Part shown: positions 15,480-23,460 of the stretch, one piece after another
How positions within the stretch are numbered: the first letter of the stretch is position 1
Layout: each line of letters begins with the position of its first letter
Assembly: GCA_023413135.1 (NCBI GenBank)
Contig: JAEZQK010000125.1
Location: 21,570 to 85,569 of the forward strand
Source: Bacillota bacterium
GTDB lineage: Bacteria; Bacillota; Clostridia; Christensenellales; Aristaeellaceae
Reading direction: 5' to 3'
Length of the DNA: 64,000 bases
Translations under genes and position numbers: made by a program
The notes under the pieces: generated by a model
Databases searched by the model: none
Told to the model about the DNA's origin: nothing
The model's input: the letters and a program-made list of their open reading frames with translations, nothing else

Positions 15480-15764
15480 CTAGGCAAGGGCGCCGGGCAA
15501 CAATTCTTTCACCGCGGTCAGATGCTCCCGGATCTCATTGGCACATTCCGTATCAACGCCTTTGAGGTGATCCAGCGTGAGGTTAACAGCATCCATAGCA
15601 GGCCCGTCGATGCTGAATTTCCTGAGGATGATGTGGCCGTCATCCCCAGTGAAAATCTCAATCGGATCACCGGGATTGAGGCCAAGCGTTCTGCAGAGTT
15701 CGATTGGGATCACGATACGGTGCAATGTATCAAGGTTCCGAACGATACCAGTTGCCTTCATCAT
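15480..15764 (-). CDS. AbrB/MazE/SpoVT-type DNA-binding protein
   Basis: A 94-residue protein. The N-terminal 50 residues form a swapped-hairpin AbrB domain (KATGIVRNLDTLHRIVIPIE, then GLNPGDPIEIF). The C-terminal part is helical and ends KELLPGALA, as in clostridial AbrB-like regulators. Such proteins are dimeric transition-state type DNA-binding proteins. The ATG at 15764 has GGAGG eight bases upstream; an upstream in-frame ATG lacks a site. In a prophage it may help set early gene timing. Confidence 0.85.
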   Translation of the reverse strand: MMKATGIVRNLDTLHRIVIPIELCRTLGLNPGDPIEIFTGDDGHIILRKFSIDGPAMDAVNLTLDHLKGVDTECANEIREHLTAVKELLPGALA

Positions 15765-15797
15765 TTGGGTTTCCTCCCTCAAATATTTAGAAAGTAG

Positions 15798-16013
15798 TTA
15801 CCACTTCACCCGGCGAGCCAGACTCCCCATCGTTCTGACAAGGCGGCTATTTTGCCCGGCGATGAACATGGCTGCCTGTGCAGCGGTCATAGGGGGCAGC
15901 GATAAGGCCGCTGGTCGCCGATTCGCGTGTCGGAGATAGATTTTCCTGATGGGCGGGAGACGGGAGAACCAGAGACAGGCTTTTTGAAAGGTGTTTTTGA
16001 TGTGATGGAGCAC
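15798..16013 (-). CDS. Small basic hypothetical protein
   Basis: A 71-residue, very basic protein (many Arg residues, pI clearly high) starting with GTG at 16013, after a GGGGGG ribosome site. A central PPMTAAQAAMFIAGQNSRL reads as a helix. No family recognised; nucleic-acid binding is possible from the charge alone. Confidence 0.35.
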   Translation of the reverse strand: MLHHIKNTFQKACLWFSRLPPIRKIYLRHANRRPAALSLPPMTAAQAAMFIAGQNSRLVRTMGSLARRVKW

Positions 16014-16073
16014 GTTCTTTTCCCCCCTTCTCTTTTGTGGTGGGTTGTGCTATACTACAAGTACAATCATTGC

Positions 16074-16607
16074 CTAGCGGGCGATGGATGCGCGGGCCGG
16101 CACTGTTCCAGCAGTACGGTCCTTTTCTTTACCCTTGGGACGAATCAGGCCGAGAGCCATGCTTTGAAGAAGAAGCTCTCGCGACGCGGTTTCGATACTC
16201 CGGAGAAATGCGACTGCATCCTCATAGTCTGGCAGCTCCTGCTTATCCACGGTACCGTCATCCATGATGCGCTCCAGTCGATCGGCGTAATCTGCTGCCT
16301 GCCGCAAGCGGTTTGAAAGCCGAAGCGCGGTCCAGATGAGTTCCCGGTCAGTTGGGCCTGTTCCATACAGTGCATGATGGATAGGGCACTCGCCGCAATA
16401 CCGGAGAAGAAGATCAGGGCGGTTATACGCACCGGCGTATTGGATCAGGTCTTGAGGATGGAGATTGACCTCGCCGCGTTCATGGCGGCCTACGGATTCA
16501 GGGCTCCGGTTGGTTTCCTTAGCTGCTTCGATGATGCTATCCAAACCGGCGCTGCGTCTGGCCTCACGTAGACATGTCCCGATGGGATTTGTGGCACACA
16601 TTGACAT
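16074..16607 (-). CDS. XRE-type helix-turn-helix protein
   Basis: A 177-residue protein. Residues about 8-60 resemble an XRE helix-turn-helix (GTCLREARRSAGLDSIIEAA, then SPESVGRHERGEVNLHPQDLIQYA). The remaining part has CGECPIHHALYG and a long helix containing RLRQAADYADRLERIM. This layout is common for regulators in clostridial prophage early regions. The ATG at 16607 has GGAGG nine bases upstream. Its role could be control of early or late transcription. Confidence 0.65.
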   Translation of the reverse strand: MSMCATNPIGTCLREARRSAGLDSIIEAAKETNRSPESVGRHERGEVNLHPQDLIQYAGAYNRPDLLLRYCGECPIHHALYGTGPTDRELIWTALRLSNRLRQAADYADRLERIMDDGTVDKQELPDYEDAVAFLRSIETASRELLLQSMALGLIRPKGKEKDRTAGTVPARASIAR

Positions 16608-16649
16608 GATGTAAAACCTCCTTTCATCTATAATGGGAAATGACCTATA

Positions 16650-17018
16650 TTAAAGTAGCCTAATGGTGCTTTCAGTCTGGCGAAGGAATTTCTGTAGCAT
16701 GGACATGGTCTCCATGTCGTTGAAGTCTTCGCCGGTCACCTGGGCTTCAAGCTTGCGGGTGAATGTCGTTTCCACAAGGTTGGTCCATTCATCGGCCCGG
16801 TGCTGCAAGTATGCCTTCTTCGCTTCCGAAAGGTCCCGGCACTTGCCAAACTTGTCAAGGAACATCCTGTGAACACCGCGGCAGTTCTGAAGAAAGGCGT
16901 CGCCAGCGCAGTTTACGGTGAAGGTATTGAGTATCCGGATCATCTGAAGATCGATCTCCGGCCTTTTGAGGACAAGCTTCCATTCAGTGCCGCACCTTGA
17001 AAACTGGATTGCTTCCAT
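16650..17018 (-). CDS. Hypothetical phage protein
   Basis: A 122-residue mainly helical protein with four Cys residues in its first half and a WTNLVETTFTRKLEAQ helix. No family is recognised. The start could be ATG 17018 or GTG 17030; the latter overlaps the preceding stop as GTGA but has AAGGGG directly against it. Early operon context. Confidence 0.45.
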   Translation of the reverse strand: MEAIQFSRCGTEWKLVLKRPEIDLQMIRILNTFTVNCAGDAFLQNCRGVHRMFLDKFGKCRDLSEAKKAYLQHRADEWTNLVETTFTRKLEAQVTGEDFNDMETMSMLQKFLRQTESTIRLL

Positions 17019-17026
17019 AAAGTAGA

Positions 17027-17383
17027 TCACCCCCTTCCTGATATGTTCAGGATCTTACCGCCTCCGGAAAAAGCGTACCCCTTGCCCTGTATCCGGTCAT
17101 CCAGGGCTGCCTCCAACCTTACCTGCTCCCGAAGCTTTGAAACGTCCCGATGAAGAGCAGTTACCTCAGAGTCCCGGGAGCGTGCACCAGCTTGATAAGC
17201 ATCTTTTACGCGACGTTCCGTGATCACCGAATCCAATGCCTGGCACCGTTGCTTAAGGCCAATGTTTTCACTGGTGGCCAGGGCTTTGGCGTTTTCCAAC
17301 TTTTGTCCGGTACTTTTCATCGCCCGGTAGGTGATGAATGATCCGGCAGCGTCTGAGAGAATGGCAATAATGAGCTCCGTCAT
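17027..17383 (-). CDS. Hypothetical coiled-coil protein
   Basis: A 118-residue protein with a moderately hydrophobic N-terminus (MTELIIAILSDAAGSFITY), then a long charged helix (about 25-95) likely to form a coiled coil, and a short Gly-rich tail. The ATG overlaps the preceding stop as ATGA and has AAGGTGG about seven bases upstream. Function unknown; the layout suits a small scaffold or membrane-associated phage protein. Confidence 0.45.
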   Translation of the reverse strand: MTELIIAILSDAAGSFITYRAMKSTGQKLENAKALATSENIGLKQRCQALDSVITERRVKDAYQAGARSRDSEVTALHRDVSKLREQVRLEAALDDRIQGKGYAFSGGGKILNISGRG

Positions 17384-17670
17384 TTTTGTCCACCTTCAAG
17401 GACTCGAAGCGGCTGGGCAAAACGTGTAAGGCTGCCGTCCCGCTGGTCCCGCCACTCATTGAAATAGGAAATGTGGAGTCGGAAGCCGCGTCCTTCCTTG
17501 ATGGCTTTCTTCTGCTCATAGAACTGGCGCATGAGATCCTGCCCCCGGCTCTTGGGCCATCCCATGATGGTATTGATATCCTTGATGCTCAGGTATTCCT
17601 GACGGATAACAACAGGGGCATCATAGAGGGGATCTGCCTGGGAAGGTGGGGATTTAACTGACGTTTGCAT
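17380..17670 (-). CDS. Putative DNA-binding protein (excisionase-like)
   Basis: A 96-residue protein. The segment YLSIKDINTIMGWPKSRGQD, followed by basic residues and KEGRGFRLHISYFNEW, reads like a small winged helix-turn-helix of the Xis/MerR type. It is the second gene after the switch, a usual place for an excisionase or early activator. The start is uncertain: ATG 17670 has AAGGTG six bases upstream and overlaps the Cro-like gene; an ATG at 17685 is possible. Confidence 0.45.
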   Translation of the reverse strand: MQTSVKSPPSQADPLYDAPVVIRQEYLSIKDINTIMGWPKSRGQDLMRQFYEQKKAIKEGRGFRLHISYFNEWRDQRDGSLTRFAQPLRVLEGGQK

Positions 17671-17878
17671 CTCGTTCACCTTCATCATTTCTTCTAAGCT
17701 TGTCCGTAAGTTCATCGATAGTCATTCCGAAAACTCGGGCCAGCTTTGAAAGTGTGCATATTCCGGGGGAGCGTTCTCCGCGTTCAATCGACCCGATCAT
17801 TGAGTCACTTACACCAGATGCTCTTGAAAGAGCAGATATCGAGCTAAACCCATGGGTTTCTCGAATTTCCTTTAGCAA
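17654..17878 (-). CDS. Cro-like XRE regulator
   Basis: A 74-residue protein that is essentially one XRE helix-turn-helix: MLKEIRETHGFSSISALSRA, then GVSDSMIGSIERGERSPGIC and KLARVFGMTIDEL. The start is TTG at 17878, behind AAGGAGGTGATC, which matches the entire anti-Shine-Dalgarno sequence, so translation should be strong despite the weak start codon. It is the first gene of the leftward early operon and faces the CI-like gene across the operator region. Its own promoter carries an operator between -35 and -10, so it is repressed by itself, by the CI-like protein, or both. Confidence 0.85.
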   Translation of the reverse strand: MLKEIRETHGFSSISALSRASGVSDSMIGSIERGERSPGICTLSKLARVFGMTIDELTDKLRRNDEGERDANVS

Positions 17879-17899
17879 AGGATCACCTCCTTGAAACGA

Positions 17900-17928
17900 A
17901 TATTACCACATATGCGGCATGTTGTCAA
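17900..17928 (-). promoter_or_regulatory. Early leftward promoter of the prophage switch
   Basis: On the minus strand TTGACA (17928-17923), a 17-base spacer and TAATAT (17905-17900) form a near-consensus promoter for the Cro-like gene and the early operon. The 12-bp operator at 17906-17917 lies in the spacer directly against the -10, so a bound repressor would block RNA polymerase. Confidence 0.8.
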
Positions 17929-17986
17929 TACATATGTGGCAGTATTTTTACGCAAATGCGGCATTCAAAAATAACCACATTTGTGG
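17906..17986. promoter_or_regulatory. Four-operator array of the prophage switch
   Basis: Four related 12-bp words lie between the divergent regulators: CCACATATGCGG (17906-17917), ATACATATGTGG (17928-17939), ACGCAAATGCGG (17950-17961) and CCACATTTGTGG (17975-17986). The consensus CCRCAWWTGYGG is palindromic. Start-to-start spacing is 22, 22 and 25 bp, about two DNA turns, so bound dimers would lie on one face and could cooperate. The outer two sites sit in the spacers of the two promoters. Confidence 0.75.
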
Positions 17987-17992
17987 TAATCT
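17964..17992 (+). promoter_or_regulatory. Rightward (lysogeny) promoter of the prophage switch
   Basis: TTCAAA (17964-17969), a 17-base spacer and TAATCT (17987-17992) form a weaker promoter than its leftward partner. The operator at 17975-17986 lies within the spacer and touches the -10, mirroring the leftward promoter. It would drive the CI-like gene with a leader of about a dozen bases. Confidence 0.6.
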
Positions 17993-18011
17993 CACATCGG
18001 AAGGTGATGTT

Positions 18012-18332
18012 ATGGACACTATGAAGCGTGTTCGAGAATTGATTGATGCCCGAGGTATTTCACTAAACAAATTAGCCACAATTAGTGGCTTAAAAGTCTC
18101 TACTCTTCAAATGGCAGAAGCCAGAGGAACACAACTATCTATAGATACAATAGAGAGAATTTGTGCAGGGCTTGGAATAACGCTTGCGGAATTCTTTTCA
18201 ACAAATGATTACCAACAAATAGTTGCTCCAAAAACAGTTGCTGCACATACAGACGGGTCTATGACGCCAGAATTGGAAGCACGAATACAGGAATTAATAA
18301 AAGAGGCTTTTGAGAAGTACGGGAAGAAATAA
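18012..18332 (+). CDS. CI-like XRE repressor
   Basis: A 106-residue protein. An XRE helix-turn-helix covers about residues 4-62 (RVRELIDARGISLNKLATIS, KVSTLQMAEARGTQLSID, ICAGLGITLAEFF); a short C-terminal helix (LEARIQELIKEAFEKYGKK) may dimerise. It lacks a LexA-like peptidase domain, so induction probably depends on the ImmA-type peptidase at 19795, as in ImmR/ImmA systems. The ATG at 18012 has AAGGTGAT upstream. It is the first gene of the rightward lysogeny operon and the likely ligand of the four operators. Confidence 0.8.
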   Translation: MDTMKRVRELIDARGISLNKLATISGLKVSTLQMAEARGTQLSIDTIERICAGLGITLAEFFSTNDYQQIVAPKTVAAHTDGSMTPELEARIQELIKEAFEKYGKK

Positions 18333-18381
18333 TCTTGATAACCTGCGGCACAGATGACAAAAAGCCGGGAGGAAAGGATTC

Positions 18382-19311
18382 ATGAAGCGTATTATTCTCT
18401 TTGCCCTGGTGATCTTAGCTACCCTTGGCCTTTTCTCCGCATCGGCAGCTGCTGAAGTCCTGTTGACTTACTCAGATGACGATTCAGTCCTAACGCTGGT
18501 CGATTACGAGGTATACAGGCATAACAATATGAACTATTTGATCCTCTATGCGGATTTTACGTGCGAGGGCAGCGACCCCAGAAGCTTCAATCGCACCTTT
18601 TCTTTCGTAGTTTTCCAGAACGATGTCGAGTGCGAAGACGGGTATTTGAATGTGCCTGATCTTGGTGATTCAAATGCCAGTAAAAAGGTGAAAAATGGAG
18701 CAACTATCAGGGTATACGATGTAAAGAAGCTGAATGACATCGTTTCTGACGTAGAAATCGGCATTGGACCGTTGATATCATTCTCGAATAAGGATAGCGT
18801 TAGCGCTACCTTCCCGCTACGGCGGAAAGTATATCAAGATGAAATAACCGGGATACTCCTTGGCGCGTCTATGAACGATGTTTGGGGGCACTTGCTTAAA
18901 GCACTTGATTTTTCTACTTATCAGATTGTTCAAAAAGATTCGTTGACAGGTGCTATATTCCATGATGCCGAAGTGCTTGGTTTCCAGTGTGATTTGCTTT
19001 ATTTCGAGAGTGATATGCTCTCAAGGCTTGGGCCAAAGTCAGGTGTTGTATATTTGTTTAAGCCGGATGACGAAAGTACCGCAGACGATATATATAGTTC
19101 CATATTGGAAAAGGCCACTGAGATATTGGGGATGCCAACAGATAACTATCAAAGCGAGACATGGATTCAGAGTATTTGGGATTTTGAATCGGGTGTTGTT
19201 ACTATAATTAATACTGATGAAATCTGGAATGATTTGGCCTCATATTCTCCCTTCTTAAAGTTTTTAGATACATCTGTTGGCGACGTTATAATGATTCAAA
19301 CGCTTCGATGA
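18382..19311 (+). CDS. Secreted protein, DUF5067-like N-terminal region
   Basis: A 309-residue protein with a clear signal peptide (MKRIILFALVILATLGLFSA, cleavage near SAAAE). Residues about 30-150 form a beta-sandwich-like domain (NYLILYADFTCEG, FSFVVFQNDVECE) that recalls DUF5067 of Firmicutes secreted proteins. The C-terminal half contains ILLGASMNDVWGHL, like small repeat domains of secreted clostridial proteins. The ATG has GGGAGGAAAGG upstream. It sits in the lysogeny module between repressor and peptidase genes, so it would be made by the lysogen, a lysogenic-conversion candidate. Its function is unknown. Confidence 0.6.
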   Translation: MKRIILFALVILATLGLFSASAAAEVLLTYSDDDSVLTLVDYEVYRHNNMNYLILYADFTCEGSDPRSFNRTFSFVVFQNDVECEDGYLNVPDLGDSNASKKVKNGATIRVYDVKKLNDIVSDVEIGIGPLISFSNKDSVSATFPLRRKVYQDEITGILLGASMNDVWGHLLKALDFSTYQIVQKDSLTGAIFHDAEVLGFQCDLLYFESDMLSRLGPKSGVVYLFKPDDESTADDIYSSILEKATEILGMPTDNYQSETWIQSIWDFESGVVTIINTDEIWNDLASYSPFLKFLDTSVGDVIMIQTLR

Positions 19312-19327
19312 AATGAGGTGAATTGCT

Positions 19328-19747
19328 ATGGCATGCAAAAGCTGTGGAGCGCGAACCAGGCAAAATCAACGGTTTTGCGAGTATTGTGGCGCAGAACTTG
19401 AAACAATATCCGCACCGATACGGGCTCAGCACGCAACATCTACGCCGGTTCGGGTCCAGCACGTTTATCATCCACCGCAGCCGATTGTTGTAAATGTTAT
19501 TAATACAAATAATAATAGGGTCAACCAAAGGGAAGTGGATGACTACCCATATAAGAGTAAATGGACTGCTTTCTTCCTTTGCGTTTTCTTAGGATATTTT
19601 GGTGTGCATAGGTTTTATGTTGGCAAAGTATTCACAGGCCTGATTTACCTCTTTACGGGCGGCTTCTTTATTGTTGGATGGGTATTCGATGCCCTATTAA
19701 TACTTATCGGCTCGTTCAGAGATAAGTATGGACATAGGTTATATTAA
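19328..19747 (+). CDS. TM2 domain protein with zinc ribbon
   Basis: A 139-residue protein. The N-terminus has a zinc ribbon (CKSCGARTRQNQRFCEYCG, two CxxC knuckles), followed by a Pro-rich linker and a TM2 domain of two transmembrane helices (AFFLCVFLGYFGVHRFYVG and GGFFIVGWVFDALLILIGSF). TM2 proteins are widespread and of unknown function. The gene lies 16 bases after the secreted protein gene with its own ribosome site, so the two are probably cotranscribed. Prophage-encoded TM2 proteins are frequent cargo in Clostridia. Confidence 0.85.
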   Translation: MACKSCGARTRQNQRFCEYCGAELETISAPIRAQHATSTPVRVQHVYHPPQPIVVNVINTNNNRVNQREVDDYPYKSKWTAFFLCVFLGYFGVHRFYVGKVFTGLIYLFTGGFFIVGWVFDALLILIGSFRDKYGHRLY

Positions 19748-19794
19748 CTGCTACTTCCAAATCAATGTGATAATAAATCGCTACCGAGGTAATT

Positions 19795-20262
19795 ATGACG
19801 CAATACGAATACCTAGAAGACCTTGCTCAACAGCATGGTATAGTTCTCGACTACTCTCTGATCCAAAAGAATGACCTTTTAGGCGGCCTATATGTCGATT
19901 ATGGCATCAGCCTACCGAAAGTCATCATGATCAACCGCCACATTGCCCACTGTGACCAGCTGGCCGTTCTGGCTGAAGAACTCGGTCATCACTTTGCCAG
20001 CTATGGCAACATTATCGCACAGCAGGACGTAACCCAGCGCAAGCAAGAGGCCTTCGGCCGGGCTTGGGCATATGAGCACCTGGTGCCCCCGGGAGAGGTC
20101 TTCACCGCCTGTATGAGTGGCGAGGGATCGCCATGGGAGTTATCGGAAAAGCTCGACCTTCCGGAACGCTTCATTCTTGAGGCTTTGGAGTACTATGCAC
20201 ATAAGTTCGGAGGAATCGACCTCCAGAATGTGCGAATCCATGCGTGCAGGCTGCCGGCTTGA
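19795..20262 (+). CDS. immA: ImmA/IrrE-type metallopeptidase
   Basis: A 155-residue zinc peptidase of the ImmA/IrrE (DUF955) group. The active-site segment is LAEELGHHFA, the variant of HExxH found in many clostridial prophage ImmA proteins, with Glu and the two His residues as candidate ligands. ICEBs1 ImmA cleaves the cognate repressor after DNA damage. Located in the same operon as the CI-like repressor, it probably performs the same anti-repressor role here. The length fits the family. Confidence 0.85.
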   Translation: MTQYEYLEDLAQQHGIVLDYSLIQKNDLLGGLYVDYGISLPKVIMINRHIAHCDQLAVLAEELGHHFASYGNIIAQQDVTQRKQEAFGRAWAYEHLVPPGEVFTACMSGEGSPWELSEKLDLPERFILEALEYYAHKFGGIDLQNVRIHACRLPA

Positions 20263-20309
20263 AACATAATCGCTTAGCAAATACTGAAATACATGAGGAA
20301 GGAACGAGT

Positions 20310-21212
20310 ATGGAACGAAGGATTTCGAAAGTAACCGACTATGCAGGCTTCGATTATGTCATGTATGTTGATGCATCCGGGGATGATGGAGTCAAGTTTT
20401 CAAACCCAGGGACATCAAAACTGTACGTTGTTGCATGCTTTTCATGTTGTGTTGATGCTGTTGAAAAAAACTGTGACACCCTTCTGAAAATTAAAAAAAT
20501 GCTCCACTGCAATCCAAATGATGAGATTAAGTCCTCCACGGTTTGCAAGCATGCGGATTTCCCGAAAGTATTGGAACTATTGTGTGGTTTGGATGGATAC
20601 ATCAACAGTTATGTCGTATTCAAAGAGCAGTTAAGCAGTTATAGAGAAGGCATTCAAGACTTGATATATTGGCCGTGTAGAGAAAATGGAAAGAATTTTA
20701 CTGGATTTTGTCATGCATACAGCCTACATACGATTCCTGATTTATTACCAGAAAAACGATTTTTGTCAATAATAGACAATATGAAGATTTCGGAGATGAA
20801 AACCACTGATGAAATGAAAGATAACATCGCATACAATAACAACATTGTTACAAAGTACGTTGATTCGCGTTCTTCCGGCCATATGCTTCTTCAAATTGCT
20901 GACATTCTCGCCGGAATAATAAGGTATGCATTTGAAGAGTACGTGATATTGAAAGGCTATACGATGACGCGATGCGGTACCTGTAACAAAAAAATTATGT
21001 TATGCCGGGGGAAGTATTGGACATTGGCCACCCCGAAGATGAGGAACATAAATGCCCTTTGGCCGCATTTTTTCCATGAACCGCAATATGAGTATATCAG
21101 TTTAGCTTCCGGAATACATCTGTATCCCCCTGCGTATAAGCTATTTAGATTTCTAAACTGTATCATAATTTCTCAACAAAAAAAGACTCGGCCCCTTTCC
21201 TCCCAGGTGTGA
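20310..21212 (+). CDS. DUF3800 protein
   Basis: A 300-residue protein with the DUF3800 start (MYVDASGDDGVKF, Asp residues in a DxSGDxG pattern), a mid-protein FLSIIDNMK strand and the late ADILAGIIRYAFEEY segment. The family has an RNase H-like fold with conserved acidic residues and is found in phages and defence islands; its reaction is not known. A CxxC pair (CGTCNKKIMLC) lies in the C-terminal part. The start at 20310 has AGGAAGG upstream. In the lysogeny module it might be a superinfection or defence gene. Confidence 0.75.
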   Translation: MERRISKVTDYAGFDYVMYVDASGDDGVKFSNPGTSKLYVVACFSCCVDAVEKNCDTLLKIKKMLHCNPNDEIKSSTVCKHADFPKVLELLCGLDGYINSYVVFKEQLSSYREGIQDLIYWPCRENGKNFTGFCHAYSLHTIPDLLPEKRFLSIIDNMKISEMKTTDEMKDNIAYNNNIVTKYVDSRSSGHMLLQIADILAGIIRYAFEEYVILKGYTMTRCGTCNKKIMLCRGKYWTLATPKMRNINALWPHFFHEPQYEYISLASGIHLYPPAYKLFRFLNCIIISQQKKTRPLSSQV

Positions 21213-21440
21213 GCTTTCGCTCTTTTGCACCCTGCCGGATCTCTTGCTTTCGCAGGAGGTTGTTCGACTGGCCTAGTCGCTATCTATATTATACAGAATT
21301 ATGCAGATAATGCAAGCTTCTGATGAAATATTTTACGTACGATGGCGAGACGGTACGTTCCTTTGGATATTGCAACATGTGTCGGCTACCAGCTTAATGG
21401 AAATACACCGAACATACATTCGGAAATTTGAGGTGAAGCC

Positions 21441-21917
21441 ATGAACATTGATGACTTTGTCTATTGGTCAGAGAACCTTCCCGAGCTGGAGAATAGCGCA
21501 GATATGAAAAAAGCCATCGGCACTTCGTTGATCGCAATAGCTGCCTTGAAAGATCCGGATACCACAATACAGATGGTGTGCAAAAAGATTATTGAGACAT
21601 TCAAAGAAAACATACTTCCATCAGCCGACTTTATTAAGCACCCGGCAAATCGTACTTCGGCCTTTGCATCAGACGCTGAATGGTTGGCGGTCTTCATGAA
21701 GTATATGCTGCAAAAGTCGGACTATATCATTGACATCAATCACGAATCTGAGAAGGGCAAAGCAAAGTTTATGCGCATCGTTGATGCCGATGACCCTGGC
21801 GTCTGCCGGGGATGCGATGAGCACAAGAATAAGCTGATCAGCCTGGCCGATGCCAGTTATGAGGATATCCCGCCATTCCACTTCGGCTGCCGATGCAGCA
21901 TGCTTTTCGTGAAATAG
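21441..21917 (+). CDS. Protein ending in a MuF-type (phage head) tail motif
   Basis: A 158-residue protein. The last 40 residues contain DPGVCRGCDEHKNKL and PPFHFGCRCSMLF, the Cys/His pattern found at the end of phage Mu gpF-like minor head proteins. The N-terminal 110 residues are helical and unrelated to the rest of a head protein as far as I can see. It may be a remnant of a head gene or an independent small protein that reuses the module. It lies nine bases before the integrase gene with a GAGGTGAAGCC ribosome site. A 228-bp stretch before it (21213-21440) has no recognisable gene. Confidence 0.55.
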   Translation: MNIDDFVYWSENLPELENSADMKKAIGTSLIAIAALKDPDTTIQMVCKKIIETFKENILPSADFIKHPANRTSAFASDAEWLAVFMKYMLQKSDYIIDINHESEKGKAKFMRIVDADDPGVCRGCDEHKNKLISLADASYEDIPPFHFGCRCSMLFVK

Positions 21918-21926
21918 GAGGTCGCT

Positions 21927-23372
21927 ATGAACGGTAAGATTGTAGCTTTCCCGGTGAAGAACCAGGACGGGGAACCAAAAAAGAAAAGGAAGCGAGGCCA
22001 GCGGAAGGATGGCCGCATACAGCGCTCCTGGCAATATATACGGCTCGATAATGGTGAAAGAGACCGCGAATACTTTTATGGCCATACGGGTGCTGAGGCA
22101 GACCGGAAGAAGGAAGAGTTCAAGAAGGCATACTACGAACAAAAAGAAGAAATAGAACAGAAGAAAAAGGAGCTGGAAAGGCTCGGGCCTATGGCGGAAT
22201 ACATAGGCATTACGGTGGAAGACTGGATACCAATCTGGCGTATGAAATATAAGCCTAAGCAGGGTATTAGCAGCCGGAAAAGTTATGATTCTTACATTGC
22301 CCGTATTTGCCGCCATATCGGGCATATGAAGATAGAAGACGTCAGGGAGATGCATATCATCGGCATCTATAACGATTTGGACGGATACTCCGAATCAATG
22401 ATATCAAAGATCACATTTATCCTCAACAACTTCTTCGGTAGAGCAAAGAGGAACAAGATAATCAAGGAAAACCCAATGGAAGACTTTGATTGGAATGAAG
22501 TAACCGAAGGAACAGCCGGAAGCCATAGAGCGCTCGACAAGTGGGAACAAGAACTCATTTTCAAGCTGGTGGATTACCATAGGGCATTGACCTGGGGTGC
22601 CGCTATGGCATTGTCCGGAATGCGACCAGGCGAGCTTGCAGCATTTGATTGCAAAAACGCGTTGATGGCAGAAAGAAAGATCGTTATCAATGATTCTGTT
22701 GCGTATGAATCGAATCAGCCTATCAAGCAGGAAAAGACAAAGACCGAAGCCGGCATGCGTATCGTTCCCATGTGCGATATGCTCTACAGAATCCTGCTCC
22801 CATTGGTAGAAGGCAAAAAGCCGGATGACCCTGTTTTTACGCAGGCCAATGGCAAGCGTATCACAAAATCAGGGTTTGACGCTAATAATGAAACCATGAA
22901 TAACATTCTAAACCGGGTTGCCAACGGGAAAGACCCTAAGGCTACTCCTCTAGTTAAGAATTTCGAACCAAGACCACTCCCGGAAAATGCGGATAAATAT
23001 GAAAGGAAGTATTATAAAGCGAGGATGAAAAGATATCATGCCAGACTCGCGCGGTTGGAAGCAGAAAAGACGAACCAAGTCAACATCAATATTCGGTGGC
23101 ATGATTTCCGGCATACCTTTGCTACGGCGCTCTATGATGCAGGTATTATGGCAAAGGACATTAAGCTGGCTCAATACCTTTTAGGCCATAAAGATGTAAG
23201 GACAACAATGGCAATATATGTCCACCTGACTGAGGATCGGAAGAAAAAAGGCGCTGCAGATATGGTTGATTTTTTAGATGGATGGATCCGAGATATGGGG
23301 ATCAATCTTCTCGAATGGTGTCAAAATGGTGTACAGCCATCTCTCGACACAAATATCCTCTATAAATCATAA
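21927..23372 (+). CDS. int: Tyrosine site-specific integrase
   Basis: A 481-residue phage integrase. The N-terminal arm-binding part is basic (KKKRKRGQRKDGR), followed by a charged coiled coil (about 55-90) and a core-binding SAM-like domain (about 95-195). The catalytic domain has Arg in ALSGMRPGELAAF, the box HDFRHTFATAL and GHKDVRTTMAIYVH, where the Tyr is the nucleophile. An insertion between the first Arg and the HxxR box makes it longer than average. It ends 43 bases from the 3' end of tRNA-Arg, the expected arrangement for integration at that tRNA. Confidence 0.95.
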   Translation: MNGKIVAFPVKNQDGEPKKKRKRGQRKDGRIQRSWQYIRLDNGERDREYFYGHTGAEADRKKEEFKKAYYEQKEEIEQKKKELERLGPMAEYIGITVEDWIPIWRMKYKPKQGISSRKSYDSYIARICRHIGHMKIEDVREMHIIGIYNDLDGYSESMISKITFILNNFFGRAKRNKIIKENPMEDFDWNEVTEGTAGSHRALDKWEQELIFKLVDYHRALTWGAAMALSGMRPGELAAFDCKNALMAERKIVINDSVAYESNQPIKQEKTKTEAGMRIVPMCDMLYRILLPLVEGKKPDDPVFTQANGKRITKSGFDANNETMNNILNRVANGKDPKATPLVKNFEPRPLPENADKYERKYYKARMKRYHARLARLEAEKTNQVNINIRWHDFRHTFATALYDAGIMAKDIKLAQYLLGHKDVRTTMAIYVHLTEDRKKKGAADMVDFLDGWIRDMGINLLEWCQNGVQPSLDTNILYKS

Positions 23373-23378
23373 TAACTA

Positions 23379-23411
23379 AAAACCCTGTAATCATTGAGAT
23401 TACAGGGTTTT
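23379..23411. terminator. Strong bidirectional terminator between int and tRNA-Arg
   Basis: AAAACCCTGTAATC (23379-23392) and GATTACAGGGTTTT (23398-23411) form a perfect 14-bp stem with a 5-base loop, with T-runs available on both strands. It stops both int transcription and the tRNA transcript. Confidence 0.9.
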
Positions 23412-23414
23412 TCA

Positions 23415-23460
23415 TGGTGAGCCTGGCGGGATTCGAACCCACGACCTTTTGATTCGTAGT
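23415..23460. other. Probable attachment site core within tRNA-Arg
   Basis: The integrase gene ends beside the 3' end of this tRNA, and tyrosine integrases usually recombine within the 3' half or anticodon arm of a tRNA and regenerate it. The expected second copy at the far prophage end is outside the window, so the exact core cannot be defined. Confidence 0.4.

Noticed and set aside
17906..17986. Operator words read as iterons of a replication origin
   Set aside because: They lie between divergent regulator genes and inside promoter spacers, which fits a repressor array far better than an origin.
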